A program made the translations under genes and the position numbers. The notes under the pieces were generated by a model. It was not told the origin of the DNA and did not search any database. It saw only the letters and a program-made list of their open reading frames with translations. From positions 1-64,000 of the forward strand of contig NZ_LMSM01000008.1 of NCBI RefSeq assembly GCF_001428125.1: a stretch of 64,000 nt of DNA. Reading direction: 5' to 3'. Positions 28,925-38,989 of the stretch are shown piece by piece (the stretch's first letter is position 1; the number at the start of each line of letters is the position of its first letter). The stretch comes from Nocardioides sp. Soil774 (GTDB lineage: Bacteria > Actinomycetota > Actinomycetes > Propionibacteriales > Nocardioidaceae).

Positions 28925-30384
28925 CCACCACCCGGCCCACCGCCCCGACCGCCGTGAAGGGGCTCGCCGCGGTCGTCGGCTTCCTCGTGCTGGTCGAGTT
29001 CGCCAGCGGCATCCTGCAGGGCTACTACACCCCGATCTACCCCCAGATCGCCGACCACCTCGCGATCAGCGAGGGCGACATCAACTGGTTCGAGGCCGCG
29101 CAGCTGATCGTCAGCGCGCTCTGCATCCCGCTGCTCGCGCGCCTCGGCGACCTGGTCGGGCACAAGCGGGTGCTGCTCGTCTCGACGGCCGTGACCGCGC
29201 TCGGCTCGTGGTGGTTGGCGCTCGCCCCGACGTTCTCGACCTTCCTGGTGGGCTGGGCGATCCAGGGCGCGTACGTCGTGTGGCTGCCGCTGGAGATCGC
29301 GATCATCCACCGCCGCACCCGCACCTCGGGCCGCCAGGAGCTGCTCACCCGGCGCGGCGCCGCGATCCTCGTCGGCTCGCTCGAGCTCGCGGTGATCGTG
29401 GGCGCGGTCACCAGCGGCCTGCTCGTCGACTCCCTCGACATGAACGTCCTGCTCGCGATGCCCGCGATCGTGGTGACGGCCGTGTTCGTCGTCGTCCTCG
29501 TCGGCATCGAGCAGGCGCCGGGCGACGACGCCGGCGGCAGCATCGACTGGGCCGGGCTCGCGCTGGTCACCGTGGCGCTCGGCGTGCTCATGGGCGGGCT
29601 CGTCTGGCTGCGCCTCGACGGCCCCGGCTCGGTCCGCGGCTGGCTGACGATCGTGGTCGCCGTCGCGGTGTTCGTGGCGTTCTGGCGCTTCGAGCAGCGC
29701 CACCCCGAGCCGATCGTCGACGTGCGCCTGCTCTCCGGGCCGGCCCAGTGGCCGGTGCAGGTCACCGCCTTCCTCTTCGGCGTCCCGGTGCTCGGCGGCC
29801 AGATCCCGCTCTCCACCTACGCGCAGGCCGACCCCGCCGAGCGCGGCTACGGCCTCGGCGCCGATCCCGCCTTCATCTCCACCCTGATCGGTCTCTACGT
29901 CGTCACGCTGGCGATCGGCGCGTTCACGCTGCCGCTGACCACCCGCCTGCTCGGCGGCGTACGACGTGCGCTGGTCGTCGCGTGCCTGCTCGTCGGGCTC
30001 GGCTACCTGCTGTGGCTGCCCTTCCACGACGAGACCTGGCAGGCGCTGGTCAACATGGGCATCGCCGGCCTGGGCTCAGGTGCCCTCGTCGCGGCGCTGC
30101 CCGCGGCAGCCGCGGCCGCCGCGCCCCCGGAGCGCACCGGGATCGCGACCGGCATGACCAACGGCGCCAAGACCGTCGGCGGTGCCATCGCCTCGGCCGT
30201 CTTCGCCATCGCGCTGACCGCCACCGGCTCGCTGGACGCGACGGCCGAGCAGGTGGCGCCGCTGGGCGGCTACCTCACCGTCTGGGCGGTCTGTGCCGGC
30301 GCTGCCTTCCTGGCCGCCGCGGCGCTGATGGCCGCGCCGGCGCACGCCTTCAGCGACCGACCCGGGCTGGGCACCACTTCCTAG
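28921..30384 (+). CDS. MFS transporter (EmrB/QacA-like, about 14 helices)
   Basis: A 487-residue transporter starting at ATG 28921 overlapping the M20 stop. The A-motif variant R-L-G-D-L-V-G-H-K-R follows helix 2, and length plus hydrophobic pattern suggest 13-14 helices as in DHA2-type antiporters. It lacks a clear motif C. It could move a peptide, an amino acid derivative or a drug; operon partners (an M20 peptidase and a nitroreductase) hint at an amino-acid-derived substrate, by inference only. The next gene is 26 bases on. Confidence 0.85.
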   Translation: MTTTRPTAPTAVKGLAAVVGFLVLVEFASGILQGYYTPIYPQIADHLAISEGDINWFEAAQLIVSALCIPLLARLGDLVGHKRVLLVSTAVTALGSWWLALAPTFSTFLVGWAIQGAYVVWLPLEIAIIHRRTRTSGRQELLTRRGAAILVGSLELAVIVGAVTSGLLVDSLDMNVLLAMPAIVVTAVFVVVLVGIEQAPGDDAGGSIDWAGLALVTVALGVLMGGLVWLRLDGPGSVRGWLTIVVAVAVFVAFWRFEQRHPEPIVDVRLLSGPAQWPVQVTAFLFGVPVLGGQIPLSTYAQADPAERGYGLGADPAFISTLIGLYVVTLAIGAFTLPLTTRLLGGVRRALVVACLLVGLGYLLWLPFHDETWQALVNMGIAGLGSGALVAALPAAAAAAAPPERTGIATGMTNGAKTVGGAIASAVFAIALTATGSLDATAEQVAPLGGYLTVWAVCAGAAFLAAAALMAAPAHAFSDRPGLGTTS

Positions 30385-30410
30385 ACTGGGTCGCGCGGAG
30401 GTGATGAACG

Positions 30411-30971
30411 ATGTCCGGTCCCCACGACGACGCAGGTCCCGAGCACGGCGAGCCCGTACGCCGCCTGCCCGAGCGGGACGAGCGCACCGGACGGTCCGCC
30501 GCGGCCGCCCGCATCGCCCACCAGTCGAGCTGGGTCGAGCAGCAGCTGCGCGTCGCGATGGAGCGCGGTGACTTCGACGACCTCCCCGGCCAGGGCAAGC
30601 CGATCGAGGACCTCGGGGTCGAGCACGACCCCGACTGGTGGATCAAGAAGCTCGTCGAGCGGGAGAACATCGCGCTGCTCCCGCCCGCCATCGCGCTGCG
30701 CAAGGAGGACGCCGAGCTCGACGCCAGGCTCGATCGCATCACGGCCGAGACGGACGTGCGGCGCGAGCTCGAGGACTTCAACAGGCGCGTCATCGAGGCC
30801 AGGCGCCAGCTGCAGGGCGGCCCGCCGGTGGTGACGCCCACCCGTGAGGTCGACCCCGAGGTCGTGGCCTGGCGCGAGCGGCGTACGGCCCGCATCGAGG
30901 CGCAGCGGGCGGTCCGGGCCGCCGTGCATCCGGAGTCGGCGAAGCGGCGGTGGTGGCGGCGCGGCCGCTGA
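30411..30971 (+). CDS. DUF1992 (DnaJC28-like conserved domain) protein
   Basis: A 186-residue protein with the DUF1992 core: [23 protein letters not shown] and the D-P-D-W-W-I-K-K-L segment. In eukaryotes this domain follows a J domain in DNAJC28; bacterial members stand alone and have no known activity. A basic C-terminal tail follows (K-R-R-W-W-R-R-G-R). The start has a good GGAGG at 30397-30401. It is soluble and probably binds protein or nucleic acid, but that is a guess from charge. Confidence 0.9.
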   Translation: MSGPHDDAGPEHGEPVRRLPERDERTGRSAAAARIAHQSSWVEQQLRVAMERGDFDDLPGQGKPIEDLGVEHDPDWWIKKLVERENIALLPPAIALRKEDAELDARLDRITAETDVRRELEDFNRRVIEARRQLQGGPPVVTPTREVDPEVVAWRERRTARIEAQRAVRAAVHPESAKRRWWRRGR

Positions 30972-31030
30972 GCTGGCCGAGAGACATCCGTCATATCGAC
31001 GCGGCGCCCAGCAGCGGTAGTTTGCGCACC

Positions 31031-32113
31031 ATGCCCCGGACAGCCAAGGAATTCTTCGCCCCGCTCGCCGTCGGCGCACCGACGCCGCTGCGTGAGATCC
31101 CCGCCCGGCCGAGCCGCGCGATCCACTTCTTCGACCCCGGCAACGAGAAGATGGCGGCCAAGGTGCCCGGCATGGTCGGCACCGTCGACGTGCTGCTCGG
31201 CAACCTCGAGGACGCCGTCAAGGCGGAGAACAAGGAGAAGTCGCGCCAGGGCCTGGTCGACATCGCCCGATCCACCGACTTCGGCCCGACCCAGCTGTGG
31301 ACCCGCGTCAACTCGCTCGACAGCCCGTGGGGCCTCGACGACCTCGTCACCCTGGTGACCGAGGTCGGCGACAAGCTCGACGTCATCATGGTGCCCAAGG
31401 TGCAGGGCGCGGAGGACATCCACTACGTCGACCGGCTGCTCGCGCAGCTCGAGGCCAAGGCCGGCCTCGAGCGCCCGATCCTGGTGCACGCGATCCTCGA
31501 GACCGCCCGCGGCGTGGCCAACATCGAGGAGATCTGCGGCGCCAGCCCGCGCATGCAGGGCCTCTCCCTCGGCCCGGCCGACCTCGCGGCCGACCGCCGG
31601 ATGAAGACCACCCGCGTCGGTGGCGGCCACCCCGGCTACCTCGTGCGCCAGGACCCGCCGCGCGACGACCTCGGCGTGCCGCAGTACGACGCCGAGCGCA
31701 CGACGTACCAGCAGGACCTGTGGCACTACACGATCGCCCGCATGGTCGACGCGTGCGCGATGCACGGCATCTACCCCTACTACGGGCCGTTCGGGGACAT
31801 CAAGGACGTGCAGGCCTGCGAGGACCAGTTCCGCAACGCCTTCCTCCTCGGGTGCGTCGGCGCGTGGAGCCTGCACCCGGTCCAGGTCAAGATCGCCCAC
31901 CAGGTCTTCTCCCCCAGCGTCGAGGACGTCGCCCACGCCCGCCGGGTGATCGCGGCGATGGGCGACGGCACCGGTGCGGTCATGATCGACGGCAAGATGG
32001 AGGACGACGCCTCGGTGAAGCAGTGCCAGGTGATGGTGCGCCTCGCCGACGAGCTCGCCGCGATCGATCCCGAGCTCAAGGCGCAGTACGACGCGATCTC
32101 GACGGAGGCCTGA
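31031..32113 (+). CDS. HpcH/HpaI-CitE superfamily lyase (malyl-CoA lyase-like, long form)
   Basis: A 360-residue TIM-barrel protein: N-L-E-D-A-V (metal acid), [26 protein letters not shown]. This arrangement is typical of the longer, family-typical malyl-CoA/beta-methylmalyl-CoA lyases, which cleave CoA thioesters of malate-type acids into acetyl- or propionyl-CoA plus glyoxylate. The following gene is a shorter paralogue one base away. The substrate pair cannot be decided from sequence. Start MPRTAKEFF was preferred to an upstream extension without features. Confidence 0.82.
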   Translation: MPRTAKEFFAPLAVGAPTPLREIPARPSRAIHFFDPGNEKMAAKVPGMVGTVDVLLGNLEDAVKAENKEKSRQGLVDIARSTDFGPTQLWTRVNSLDSPWGLDDLVTLVTEVGDKLDVIMVPKVQGAEDIHYVDRLLAQLEAKAGLERPILVHAILETARGVANIEEICGASPRMQGLSLGPADLAADRRMKTTRVGGGHPGYLVRQDPPRDDLGVPQYDAERTTYQQDLWHYTIARMVDACAMHGIYPYYGPFGDIKDVQACEDQFRNAFLLGCVGAWSLHPVQVKIAHQVFSPSVEDVAHARRVIAAMGDGTGAVMIDGKMEDDASVKQCQVMVRLADELAAIDPELKAQYDAISTEA

Positions 32114-32114
32114 G

Positions 32115-32984
32115 ATGAGCGAGTTCACCCCTCTCCGCTCCGTCCTCTACATGCCCAGCTCCAACGAGCGGGCGCTGGAGAAGGCGAAGAGCATCGCCTG
32201 CGACGCGCTGATCCTCGACCTCGAGGACGCGGTCGCGCCCGACGCCAAGCCCGTCGCGCGCGAGGCGGCAGCCGCCGCGGCCGCGAGCGGTGACTACGGC
32301 CGGCGCACCGTCACCATCCGGGTCAACGGCATCGGCACCGAGTGGCACGACGACGACATCGTCGCCGCGAGCCAGGCCGGCCCCGCCGCGATCGTGGTGC
32401 CCAAGGTCGGCAGCGCCGCCGAGGTCCAGCAGCTGGTGGCCGCCATGGAGAAGGCCGGCGCCCCGGACCACACGGTGCTGTGGGCCATGGTCGAGACGCC
32501 GGGTGCGATCCTCGACGCGCTCGCCATCGCGCGTGCCTCCGAGCGGCTGGGCGCCTTCGTGCTCGGCACGAACGACCTCGTGAAGGAGCTGTACGCCGAG
32601 CACGTCCCCGGCCGCGCCCCGATCCTCCCGAGCCTGCACACGGCCCTGCTGGCCGGCCGCGCCGCCGGCATCGCGGTGATCGACGGGGTCTACAACGACG
32701 TCAAGGACACCGAGGGCTTCCTCGCCGAGTGCGAGCAGGGCCGCCAGATGGGCTTCGACGGCAAGACCCTCATCCACCCCGGGCAGGTCGAGGGGGCCAA
32801 CGCCGCCTTCGCGCCCAGCGAGGCGGCCGTCGAGGACGCTCGCGGCCTGATCGCGGCCTGGGAGGCCGGCAAGGGCGCGGGAGTGGTGACCTACAACGGC
32901 AAGATGGTGGAGAACCTGCACGTCGAGTCGGCCCGACGCACGCTCGCGATCGACGAGGCGGTCCTGGCGCTGGACGCGGGCTGA
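32115..32984 (+). CDS. CitE-like CoA-ester lyase or thioesterase (short form)
   Basis: A 289-residue CitE-type protein. R-S-V-L-Y-M-P-S-S-N is the CoA-binding opening, L-I-L-D-L-E-D-A-V-A and the A-M-V-E-T-P-G-A-I-L loop hold the magnesium and catalytic acids, and K-T-L-I-H-P-G-Q is the late CoA-binding motif. It could be a lyase or, as with the Rhodobacter Mcl2 paralogue, a malyl-CoA thioesterase working after its partner. A good ribosome site (ACGGAGG, 32102-32108) sits within the end of the preceding gene, with a 1-base gap between genes, so both are made together. Confidence 0.85.
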   Translation: MSEFTPLRSVLYMPSSNERALEKAKSIACDALILDLEDAVAPDAKPVAREAAAAAAASGDYGRRTVTIRVNGIGTEWHDDDIVAASQAGPAAIVVPKVGSAAEVQQLVAAMEKAGAPDHTVLWAMVETPGAILDALAIARASERLGAFVLGTNDLVKELYAEHVPGRAPILPSLHTALLAGRAAGIAVIDGVYNDVKDTEGFLAECEQGRQMGFDGKTLIHPGQVEGANAAFAPSEAAVEDARGLIAAWEAGKGAGVVTYNGKMVENLHVESARRTLAIDEAVLALDAG

Positions 32985-33101
32985 CGCACCCGGGAACGGC
33001 GAAAGTCCCACCCACAGGGATGGTCCGACTTCCCAAACGGGCGCGCGTTCGCCAGAGTGGGGCGGCTGCCCACGGTGGGCTGCTTACTAGGAGGCGAAAA
33101 C

Positions 33102-33245
33102 ATGATTGTCCTCGGACTGATCCTGCTCATCCTCGGGCTGCTGCTGCCCCAGAGCATCCTGACCACCATCGGCCTGATCCTCATCGTGGTCGGCCTGGTG
33201 CTCAACTTCGTCCCGATCGGCGGCTCGAGCCGGCGCGTCTGGTAG
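33102..33245 (+). CDS. Small hydrophobic protein, DUF6131 type
   Basis: A 47-residue protein that is nearly all membrane: two short hydrophobic stretches (LGLILLILGLLLP; TIGLILIVVGLVL) and a basic tail S-S-R-R-V-W. It matches my memory of the DUF6131 family of actinobacterial small membrane proteins, which have no known function and are often stress-expressed. It has a strong AGGAGG at 33089-33094 and its own terminator, so it is a free-standing gene. Confidence 0.85.
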   Translation: MIVLGLILLILGLLLPQSILTTIGLILIVVGLVLNFVPIGGSSRRVW

Positions 33246-33264
33246 TTCCACCACGCCAGTGCCG

Positions 33265-33294
33265 GACCCCGGTCGCCGTTGGGCGACCGGGGTC
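33265..33294. terminator. Hairpin between DUF6131 and M48 genes
   Basis: A perfect 13-bp stem (33265-33277 with 33282-33294, GACCCCGGTCGCC) and a GTTG loop. It lies 20 bases after the small membrane protein and 17 bases before the stop of the convergent M48 gene, so it may act in both directions. No T-run. Confidence 0.85.
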
Positions 33295-33310
33295 TGTCGC
33301 ATTTCCGGGG

Positions 33311-34336
33311 TCAGGCGCTCTCGCCGCGGCGGAACCGGTCGCCCAGCCAGGTGCTCGCGGAGCCCACCCAGCCCGCGAGGTCGTGGACCAGGCGGCCGAG
33401 GGTGTCCTGGGTGCGCTCGAAGGCGACGGCATAGCTGGCCGCCGCCTCCTGCGCGGCCTCGCTCACCGAGGCCTCGTCGTCGTCGGCACGGCGCGGGTAG
33501 GCGCCGCCGAGGATCGCGGTGTAGGCGCCGGAGTCGATCCAACGCCGCAGCTCGGTCGCGCGCACGACGGCGAAGGGGTGGCTCTGCTGCTGCAGCAGGG
33601 AGAGCTTGATGAGCGACTCGCGGACGTCGCCGCCCTCGTCGTACTCCGCCCCCTGGGAGAGGAACGAGGTCACGTCGAGCTCGTCGAGGGTGCCGCCGCT
33701 GGCGAGCTTCATGTGGGTGCGCAGCGCGGCGGTCGGGTCCTGGCTGGCGAGCAGGCCGGCGCGGTCGGCCGACAGCTCCGCCTTGCGCGACCACTCCAGC
33801 AGCCCCACCGTGACCATGCGGATGCCGATCGCGCCACCGGGGATCGCGTTGAGCAGGCCGCCGAGGCCCAGCAGCCGCAGCAGGAGCGTGCGGTAGACCG
33901 CGTGGCCGCTGATCGCGTGGCCGAGCTCGTGGCCGATGACGAAGCGGAGCTCGTCGTCGTCGAGGTGGTGCACCAGTCCCGACGACAGCACGATGATCGG
34001 CCGGTCCATGCCGAGGGTCATCGCCGTCAGCGTGGGGTCGGCCTGGACGTACATCTCGGGCAGGTCGGTGGCGTCCAGGCTCCGCCCGACCTCGGCCAGC
34101 AGCCGGTGCAGGCGGGCGAACTGGCGCTCGTCGACCCGCACCGCCGAGCCCAGCAGGGTCAGGCGCCAGGCGCGCTCGCGGAACACCCCCGACATGGTCT
34201 TGAGCAGCACGTCGAAGCCCTTGAGCTTGCGGAGGGCGACGAGCGCCCCCCGGTCCGCCGGGTGCTCCCACGCGCGCGAGCTGATGTCGGTCAGTACGAC
34301 GCGCGCACGCGCCGGCTTCTTGTCCCCCGTGGCCAT
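33311..34336 (-). CDS. M48-family zinc metallopeptidase
   Basis: A 341-residue protein beginning MATGDKKPARARVVL. G-H-E-L-G-H-A-I-S-G-H starts at His136; the third ligand is probably the Glu of E-W-S-R-K-A-E-L-S-A-D-R-A-G, the normal M48 layout. One or two hydrophobic helices lie just after the zinc site (L-L-L-R-L-L-G-L-G-G-L-L-N), so it may be membrane-associated as in HtpX-like enzymes, although it lacks the N-terminal helices of HtpX. It may degrade misfolded or surface proteins. It converges on DUF6131 across a terminator. Confidence 0.88.
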   Translation of the reverse strand: MATGDKKPARARVVLTDISSRAWEHPADRGALVALRKLKGFDVLLKTMSGVFRERAWRLTLLGSAVRVDERQFARLHRLLAEVGRSLDATDLPEMYVQADPTLTAMTLGMDRPIIVLSSGLVHHLDDDELRFVIGHELGHAISGHAVYRTLLLRLLGLGGLLNAIPGGAIGIRMVTVGLLEWSRKAELSADRAGLLASQDPTAALRTHMKLASGGTLDELDVTSFLSQGAEYDEGGDVRESLIKLSLLQQQSHPFAVVRATELRRWIDSGAYTAILGGAYPRRADDDEASVSEAAQEAAASYAVAFERTQDTLGRLVHDLAGWVGSASTWLGDRFRRGESA

Positions 34337-34468
34337 GGCGTGATCCTGCCGCACCGGACGCCGGAAGTCAGCCGTTTGGTCCTCGCGCCGCCGCACCCGT
34401 GCTCCGCGTTTGGCCGCCGCCCGGGCGGGTAGGAGGAGCCGGTCACCCGCCACCACGAGGAGCCCCGA

Positions 34469-35539
34469 ATGCGCACCCGTCGGCTGCACGCAGCCCTGCT
34501 CGCCACCGTCCTGACCAGCTCCCTCGTCGCGGTGGTGGGCGCGACGCCGGCCGAGGCGGCCGGCCGGGCCGGGGCGAAGGTGCGCTGGGACGTCACGAGC
34601 TACGTCGCCGGCACCGACCGACTCGAGGCCCACGGCACGGCCCCCGGGAAGCACCGCAGGATCCAGCTCCAGGTGAGGACGAAGGGCCGGTGGATCACCA
34701 TCGGCTCGCACACGAGCAAGCGGAGCGGCAAGTTCCGGGTGAGCGCACGACTCGACTGGTACGGCAACCACAAGGTGCGGGTCCGCGCGGCGGGCCGCGG
34801 CCCCCGCTTCGTGAAGAGCACGACCGCAAGCATCTCCGGCGGCTACGCCCCGGTGGGCAACCCCGCCGACTACGACCTGCTCGGCACGTCGAGCGCGACG
34901 TCGTGGCGCTTCAACCCGTGCCAGACCGTCCGCTACAAGGTCAACGCCGACGACACCGGCCAGGCCGGGCTCGACGCCGCCCGCCTGGCGATGGCCCAGA
35001 TCTCCTACGCGACCGGCATCACGGTGAAGTACACCGGCACCACCCACATGATCCCGGCCGCCGACGAGAGCGCGCGCCTGCCGAAGCGCACCAACCTCGT
35101 CATCGCGTGGGGCACCAACGCCGAGGTCCCGGCCTTCGCCGCGAGGGGCGCGGACGGGTTCGGCGGTCCACGTCGCGGCTTCTACGCCCGCTCCGCCGGT
35201 GGCCAGCGCGTGCAGATGACGACCCAGGCGGGCGTCACCCTGCTGACCGAGAGCTACGGCACCGCGTACACCGCCGGCTTCGAGTCGACCGGCGTACCCG
35301 GCATCGGCCACCTGCTCCTGCACGAGATCGGCCACGCCTTCGGCCTCGACCACTCCGTCGGCACCGACGAGATGATGTTCGGCGGCGCGTGGAGCGCGGA
35401 TGCCGACGGGGTCTACCGCTCGCGCCTCGCCGCCGGTGACCTGGCCGGCCTGGCCCAGGTCGGGCTCGGCAAGGGCTGCCTGCGCCCGGTCAACGGTCGC
35501 TTCGCCGCGCGCGCCCAGGCACCCGCGCCGCTCGACTGA
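34469..35539 (+). CDS. Secreted metzincin-like (matrixin type) metalloprotease
   Basis: A 356-residue protein with a signal peptide ending near T-P-A-E-A-A. An N-terminal beta domain of about 90 residues (Lys/Arg-rich, Ig-like) precedes the catalytic domain. L-L-H-E-I-G-H-A-F-G-L-D-H starts at His285 and gives H-E-x-x-H-x-x-G-x-x-H; the downstream D-E-M-M-F-G may be the Met-turn. The fold is therefore metzincin, nearest to matrixins/M10-like proteases. The first domain may bind cell wall. Start ATG 34469 has GAGGAG upstream. It is the third extracellular protease in this window. Confidence 0.85.
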   Translation: MRTRRLHAALLATVLTSSLVAVVGATPAEAAGRAGAKVRWDVTSYVAGTDRLEAHGTAPGKHRRIQLQVRTKGRWITIGSHTSKRSGKFRVSARLDWYGNHKVRVRAAGRGPRFVKSTTASISGGYAPVGNPADYDLLGTSSATSWRFNPCQTVRYKVNADDTGQAGLDAARLAMAQISYATGITVKYTGTTHMIPAADESARLPKRTNLVIAWGTNAEVPAFAARGADGFGGPRRGFYARSAGGQRVQMTTQAGVTLLTESYGTAYTAGFESTGVPGIGHLLLHEIGHAFGLDHSVGTDEMMFGGAWSADADGVYRSRLAAGDLAGLAQVGLGKGCLRPVNGRFAARAQAPAPLD

Positions 35540-35549
35540 CGTACGACTC

Positions 35550-35631
35550 GAGCGTCGACGGCGGCACTTGTCGACCGCCGGGGACGCTCGACGCACGGCA
35601 TGCCGTGCGTCGAGCGGACCACGGTCCGCTC
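35550..35631. repeat. Palindrome cluster, GAGCGGACC family (copy 2)
   Basis: Between the converging protease and hutU genes lie three nested palindromes: GAGCGTC/GACGCTC arms (35550-35556, 35583-35589), a perfect 32-bp palindrome at 35585-35616, and GAGCGGACC/GGTCCGCTC arms (35612-35620, 35623-35631) around two bases. The right part and its flank match copy 1 at 5255-5345. Position after both stop codons suggests a two-way transcription end; the family resemblance suggests a dispersed repeat. Confidence 0.8.
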
Positions 35632-35661
35632 AACCCCCGCCGTGGACGGGCGGCAGGCCGG

Positions 35662-37362
35662 TCAGGCCTCGGACATGGGAATCCGTACGCCGCGCTCGGC
35701 CGCGACCTCGACGGCACGGTCGTAGCCCGCGTCGACGTGGCGGATCACGCCCATGCCCGGGTCGTTGGTCAGCACCCGCTCGATCTTCTCGGCCGCGAGC
35801 GGGGTGCCGTCGGCCACGGTGACCTGCCCCGCGTGCAGCGAGCGGCCGATGCCCACGCCGCCGCCGTGGTGGAACGAGACCCACGTCGCGCCCGACGCGG
35901 TGTTGACGAGCGCGTTGAGGATCGCCCAGTCGGCGATGGCGTCCGAGCCGTCGAGCATGGCCTCGGTCTCGCGGTAGGGCGAGGCGACCGAGCCGCAGTC
36001 GAGGTGGTCGCGACCGATGACGATCGGCGCCGACAGCTCGCCGCTGGCGACCATCTCGTTGAAGCGCGCGCCCGCCTTGGCGCGGTCGCCGTAGCCCAGC
36101 CAGCAGATGCGGGCCGGCAGTCCCTGGAACTGCACCCGCTCGCTCGCCATGTCGAGCCACTTGTGGAGGCGGGCGTACTCCGGCTTCTCGTCGGCCGGGA
36201 AGAGCTCCTTGATCGCGCGGTCGGTGGCGTGGATGTCGGCGGGGTCGCCCGACAGCGCCGCCCAGCGGAAGGGGCCCTTGCCCTCGCAGAAGAGCGGACG
36301 GATGTAGGCAGGGACGAAGCCGGGGAACTCGAAGGCACGGTCGTAGCCGCCCTTGCGGGCCTCGTCGCGGATCGAGTTGCCGTAGTCGAAGACCTCCGCG
36401 CCGGCGTCCTGGAACTCCACCATCGCGCGCACGTGGCGGGCCATCGACTCCTGCGCGCGCTTGGTGAAGCCGCGCGGGTCCTGGGTGCGCTCGCGCTCCC
36501 AGTCGTCGTACGCCGTCCCGACGGGCAGGTAGAACAGCGGGTCGTGCGCCGAGGTCTGGTCGGTGACGACGTCGACGAGCGGACCGTCGCCGGCCTCGAC
36601 CCGGTCGAGGTGGCGCTCGAGCAGCGCCGGCACGAGCTCGGCGGCGTTGCCGAGGACGCCGATGGACAGGCCGCGGCGCTCGTCGCGGGCCTGCAGTGCC
36701 AGCTCGACCGCGTGGTCGAGGTCGCGCGCCTGCACGTCGAGGTAGCGGGTCTCGAGGCGGCGGTCGATGCGGTGCTGGTCGCACTCGACGCAGATCGCCA
36801 CGCCGTCGTTCATCGTGACGGCGAGCGGCTGCGCGCCGCCCATGCCGCCGAGGCCGGCAGTGAGCGTGATCGTCCCGGCCAGCGTCCCGCCGAACCGCTT
36901 GTCCGCGACGGCGGCGAAGGTCTCGAAGGTGCCCTGGAGGATGCCCTGGGTGCCGATGTAGATCCACGAGCCGGCCGTCATCTGGCCGTACATCGTGAGC
37001 CCGAGGTCCTCGAGCCGGCGGAACTCCTCCCAGTCGGCCCAGTCGCCGACGAGGTTGGAGTTCGCGATGAGCACCCGCGGTGCCCAGGCGTGGGTGCGCA
37101 TGATGCCGACGGGCTTGCCCGACTGCACGAGCAGCGTCTCGTCGTCCTCGAGGTCGCGCAGCGAGGCCACGATGGCGTCGTACGCCTCCCAGCTGCGCGC
37201 GGCCTTCCCGGTGCCCCCGTAGACGACGAGGTCCTCCGGACGCTCGGCGTTGTCGGGGTCGAGGTTGTTCATCAGCATCCGCAGCGGCGCCTCGGTCTGC
37301 CACGACTTCGCGGTCAGCTCGGTGCCGTGGGCGGCGTGGATGGGCAGGCGGGGGTTGGTCAT
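35662..37362 (-). CDS. hutU: Urocanate hydratase HutU
   Basis: A 566-residue enzyme that adds water to urocanate to give imidazolonepropionate, using tightly bound NAD+. Seen: the N-terminal [32 protein letters not shown], and near the C-terminus [19 protein letters not shown], which is characteristic of the family. Its ATG overlaps the hutH stop (ATGA). Full family length. It forms the second hut block with hutH. Confidence 0.97.
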   Translation of the reverse strand: MTNPRLPIHAAHGTELTAKSWQTEAPLRMLMNNLDPDNAERPEDLVVYGGTGKAARSWEAYDAIVASLRDLEDDETLLVQSGKPVGIMRTHAWAPRVLIANSNLVGDWADWEEFRRLEDLGLTMYGQMTAGSWIYIGTQGILQGTFETFAAVADKRFGGTLAGTITLTAGLGGMGGAQPLAVTMNDGVAICVECDQHRIDRRLETRYLDVQARDLDHAVELALQARDERRGLSIGVLGNAAELVPALLERHLDRVEAGDGPLVDVVTDQTSAHDPLFYLPVGTAYDDWERERTQDPRGFTKRAQESMARHVRAMVEFQDAGAEVFDYGNSIRDEARKGGYDRAFEFPGFVPAYIRPLFCEGKGPFRWAALSGDPADIHATDRAIKELFPADEKPEYARLHKWLDMASERVQFQGLPARICWLGYGDRAKAGARFNEMVASGELSAPIVIGRDHLDCGSVASPYRETEAMLDGSDAIADWAILNALVNTASGATWVSFHHGGGVGIGRSLHAGQVTVADGTPLAAEKIERVLTNDPGMGVIRHVDAGYDRAVEVAAERGVRIPMSEA

Positions 37363-38942
37363 GCGAGTTCTCCGATCACGGACGAGGCGGCGGCGAGGAC
37401 CGCGCCGGACTGGACGAGGTCGACGGTGGCCTCGATCTCGGGCGAGAGGTGGCGGTCGGGGCCGGGGCCCTCGATGCCGGACCGGCGCAGCAGCGCGACG
37501 ACGGCGGCCGTCGCGGGGGCGGGCGTCAGCGGGGCGCGCAGGTCGAGCGCGCGGGCGGCGGTGAGCACCTCGACGGCGACCACCCGGGCCAGGCCGTCGA
37601 CGGAGCGGCGCAGCTTGCGTGCGGCGTTCCAGCCCATCGACACGTGGTCCTCCTGCATCGCGCTGGAGGGGATCGAGTCGACCGACGCCGGCACCGCCAG
37701 CCGCTTGAGCTCGGAGACGATGGAGGCCTGGGTGTACTGCGCGATCATGTGGCCGCTGTCGACGCCGGGGTCGTCGGCAAGGAAGGGCGGCAGGCCGTGG
37801 TTGCGGGCCTTGTCGAGGAACCGGTCCGTACGCCGCTCGCTGATCGAGGCGACGTCGGCGGCGACGATGGCGAGGAAGTCGAGGACGTACGCGACCGGGG
37901 CGCCGTGGAAGTTGCCGTTGGACTCGACGCGGTCACCGATGACGACCGGGTTGTCGATCGCGCTGGCCAGCTCGCGCCCGGCCACCGTCGCCGCGTGCTC
38001 GACGGTGTCGCGGGCGGCTCCGTGCACCTGCGGCGAGCAACGCAGGGAGTAGGCGTCCTGGACGCGGTTGCACTCCACCGTGTTGCTTGGCCCGGTGCGG
38101 TGGGAGGCGACGACCCCGGAGCCGACCAGGAGCGCGGTGAGGTTGGCCGCCGACAGCGCCTGCCCGGGGTGGGGCCGGATCGCCTGGAGCTCGGGGGCGA
38201 ACACCCGGTCGGTGCCGAGCTGGGCCTCGACGCTCATCGCGGCCGCGACGTCGGCCGTGCGCAGCAGCATCCGCAGGTCGGCGATCGCCAGCACCAGCAT
38301 GCCCAGCATGCCGTCGGTGCCGTTGATGAGCGCCAGGCCCTCCTTGGCCGCGAGCTCCACCGGCTCCAGGCCGACGGCGGCAAGGGCCTCGGCGGCCGGG
38401 AGGAGGGTGCCGGAGGCGTCGCGCACCTCGCCCTCGCCCATCAGCGCCAGGGCGCAGTGCGACAGCGGCGCCAGGTCGCCGGAGCACCCGAGGGAGCCGT
38501 ACTCGCGGACCACGGGCGTGATGCCGTGGGAGAGCAGGTCGGCCATGAGCTGCGCGGTCCCGCGGCGTACGCCGGTGCGTCCCGTCGCGAGCGTCGAGAG
38601 GCGCAGCAGCATGAGCGCGCGCACCACCTCGCGCTCCACCTCGGGACCGGACCCGGCCGCGTGCGAGCGGACGAGCGAGCGCTGGAGCTGGGCACGCATC
38701 TCCACCGGGATGTGCCGGGTGGCCAGCGCCCCGAAGCCGGTGCTGACGCCGTAGGACGGGGTCTCGGCGGCGGCGAGCTCCTCGATGACGGCGCGGGCGC
38801 GGTCGATCGCGTCGAGCGCGTCGTCCGCGAGCGTCACGGGTGCGCCCTCGCGGGCGACGCGGACGAGGTCGTCGAAGGACACGGGGCCGACGCCGACCTC
38901 GACCGGCGACGCAGTGGTGTGGGTGCTCTGCATGAGTGTCAT
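37359..38942 (-). CDS. hutH: Histidine ammonia-lyase HutH
   Basis: A 527-residue lyase that removes ammonia from histidine to give urocanate, the first step of the pathway. The electrophilic MIO cofactor normally forms from Ala-Ser-Gly; here the segment reads [14 protein letters not shown], so the triad is Cys153-Ser154-Gly155. The proton-transfer Tyr64 lies in [11 protein letters not shown], and [11 protein letters not shown] is also typical. Two ATG codons (38942, 38933) could start it and neither has a strong ribosome site. It is diverged from a LuxR gene, with the hut operator between. Confidence 0.95.
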   Translation of the reverse strand: MTLMQSTHTTASPVEVGVGPVSFDDLVRVAREGAPVTLADDALDAIDRARAVIEELAAAETPSYGVSTGFGALATRHIPVEMRAQLQRSLVRSHAAGSGPEVEREVVRALMLLRLSTLATGRTGVRRGTAQLMADLLSHGITPVVREYGSLGCSGDLAPLSHCALALMGEGEVRDASGTLLPAAEALAAVGLEPVELAAKEGLALINGTDGMLGMLVLAIADLRMLLRTADVAAAMSVEAQLGTDRVFAPELQAIRPHPGQALSAANLTALLVGSGVVASHRTGPSNTVECNRVQDAYSLRCSPQVHGAARDTVEHAATVAGRELASAIDNPVVIGDRVESNGNFHGAPVAYVLDFLAIVAADVASISERRTDRFLDKARNHGLPPFLADDPGVDSGHMIAQYTQASIVSELKRLAVPASVDSIPSSAMQEDHVSMGWNAARKLRRSVDGLARVVAVEVLTAARALDLRAPLTPAPATAAVVALLRRSGIEGPGPDRHLSPEIEATVDLVQSGAVLAAASSVIGELA

Positions 38943-38989
38943 CCAACGCCCGCGGGAGGCCGCCCACCAGTGGTCGGCGAGTGGTCCGT

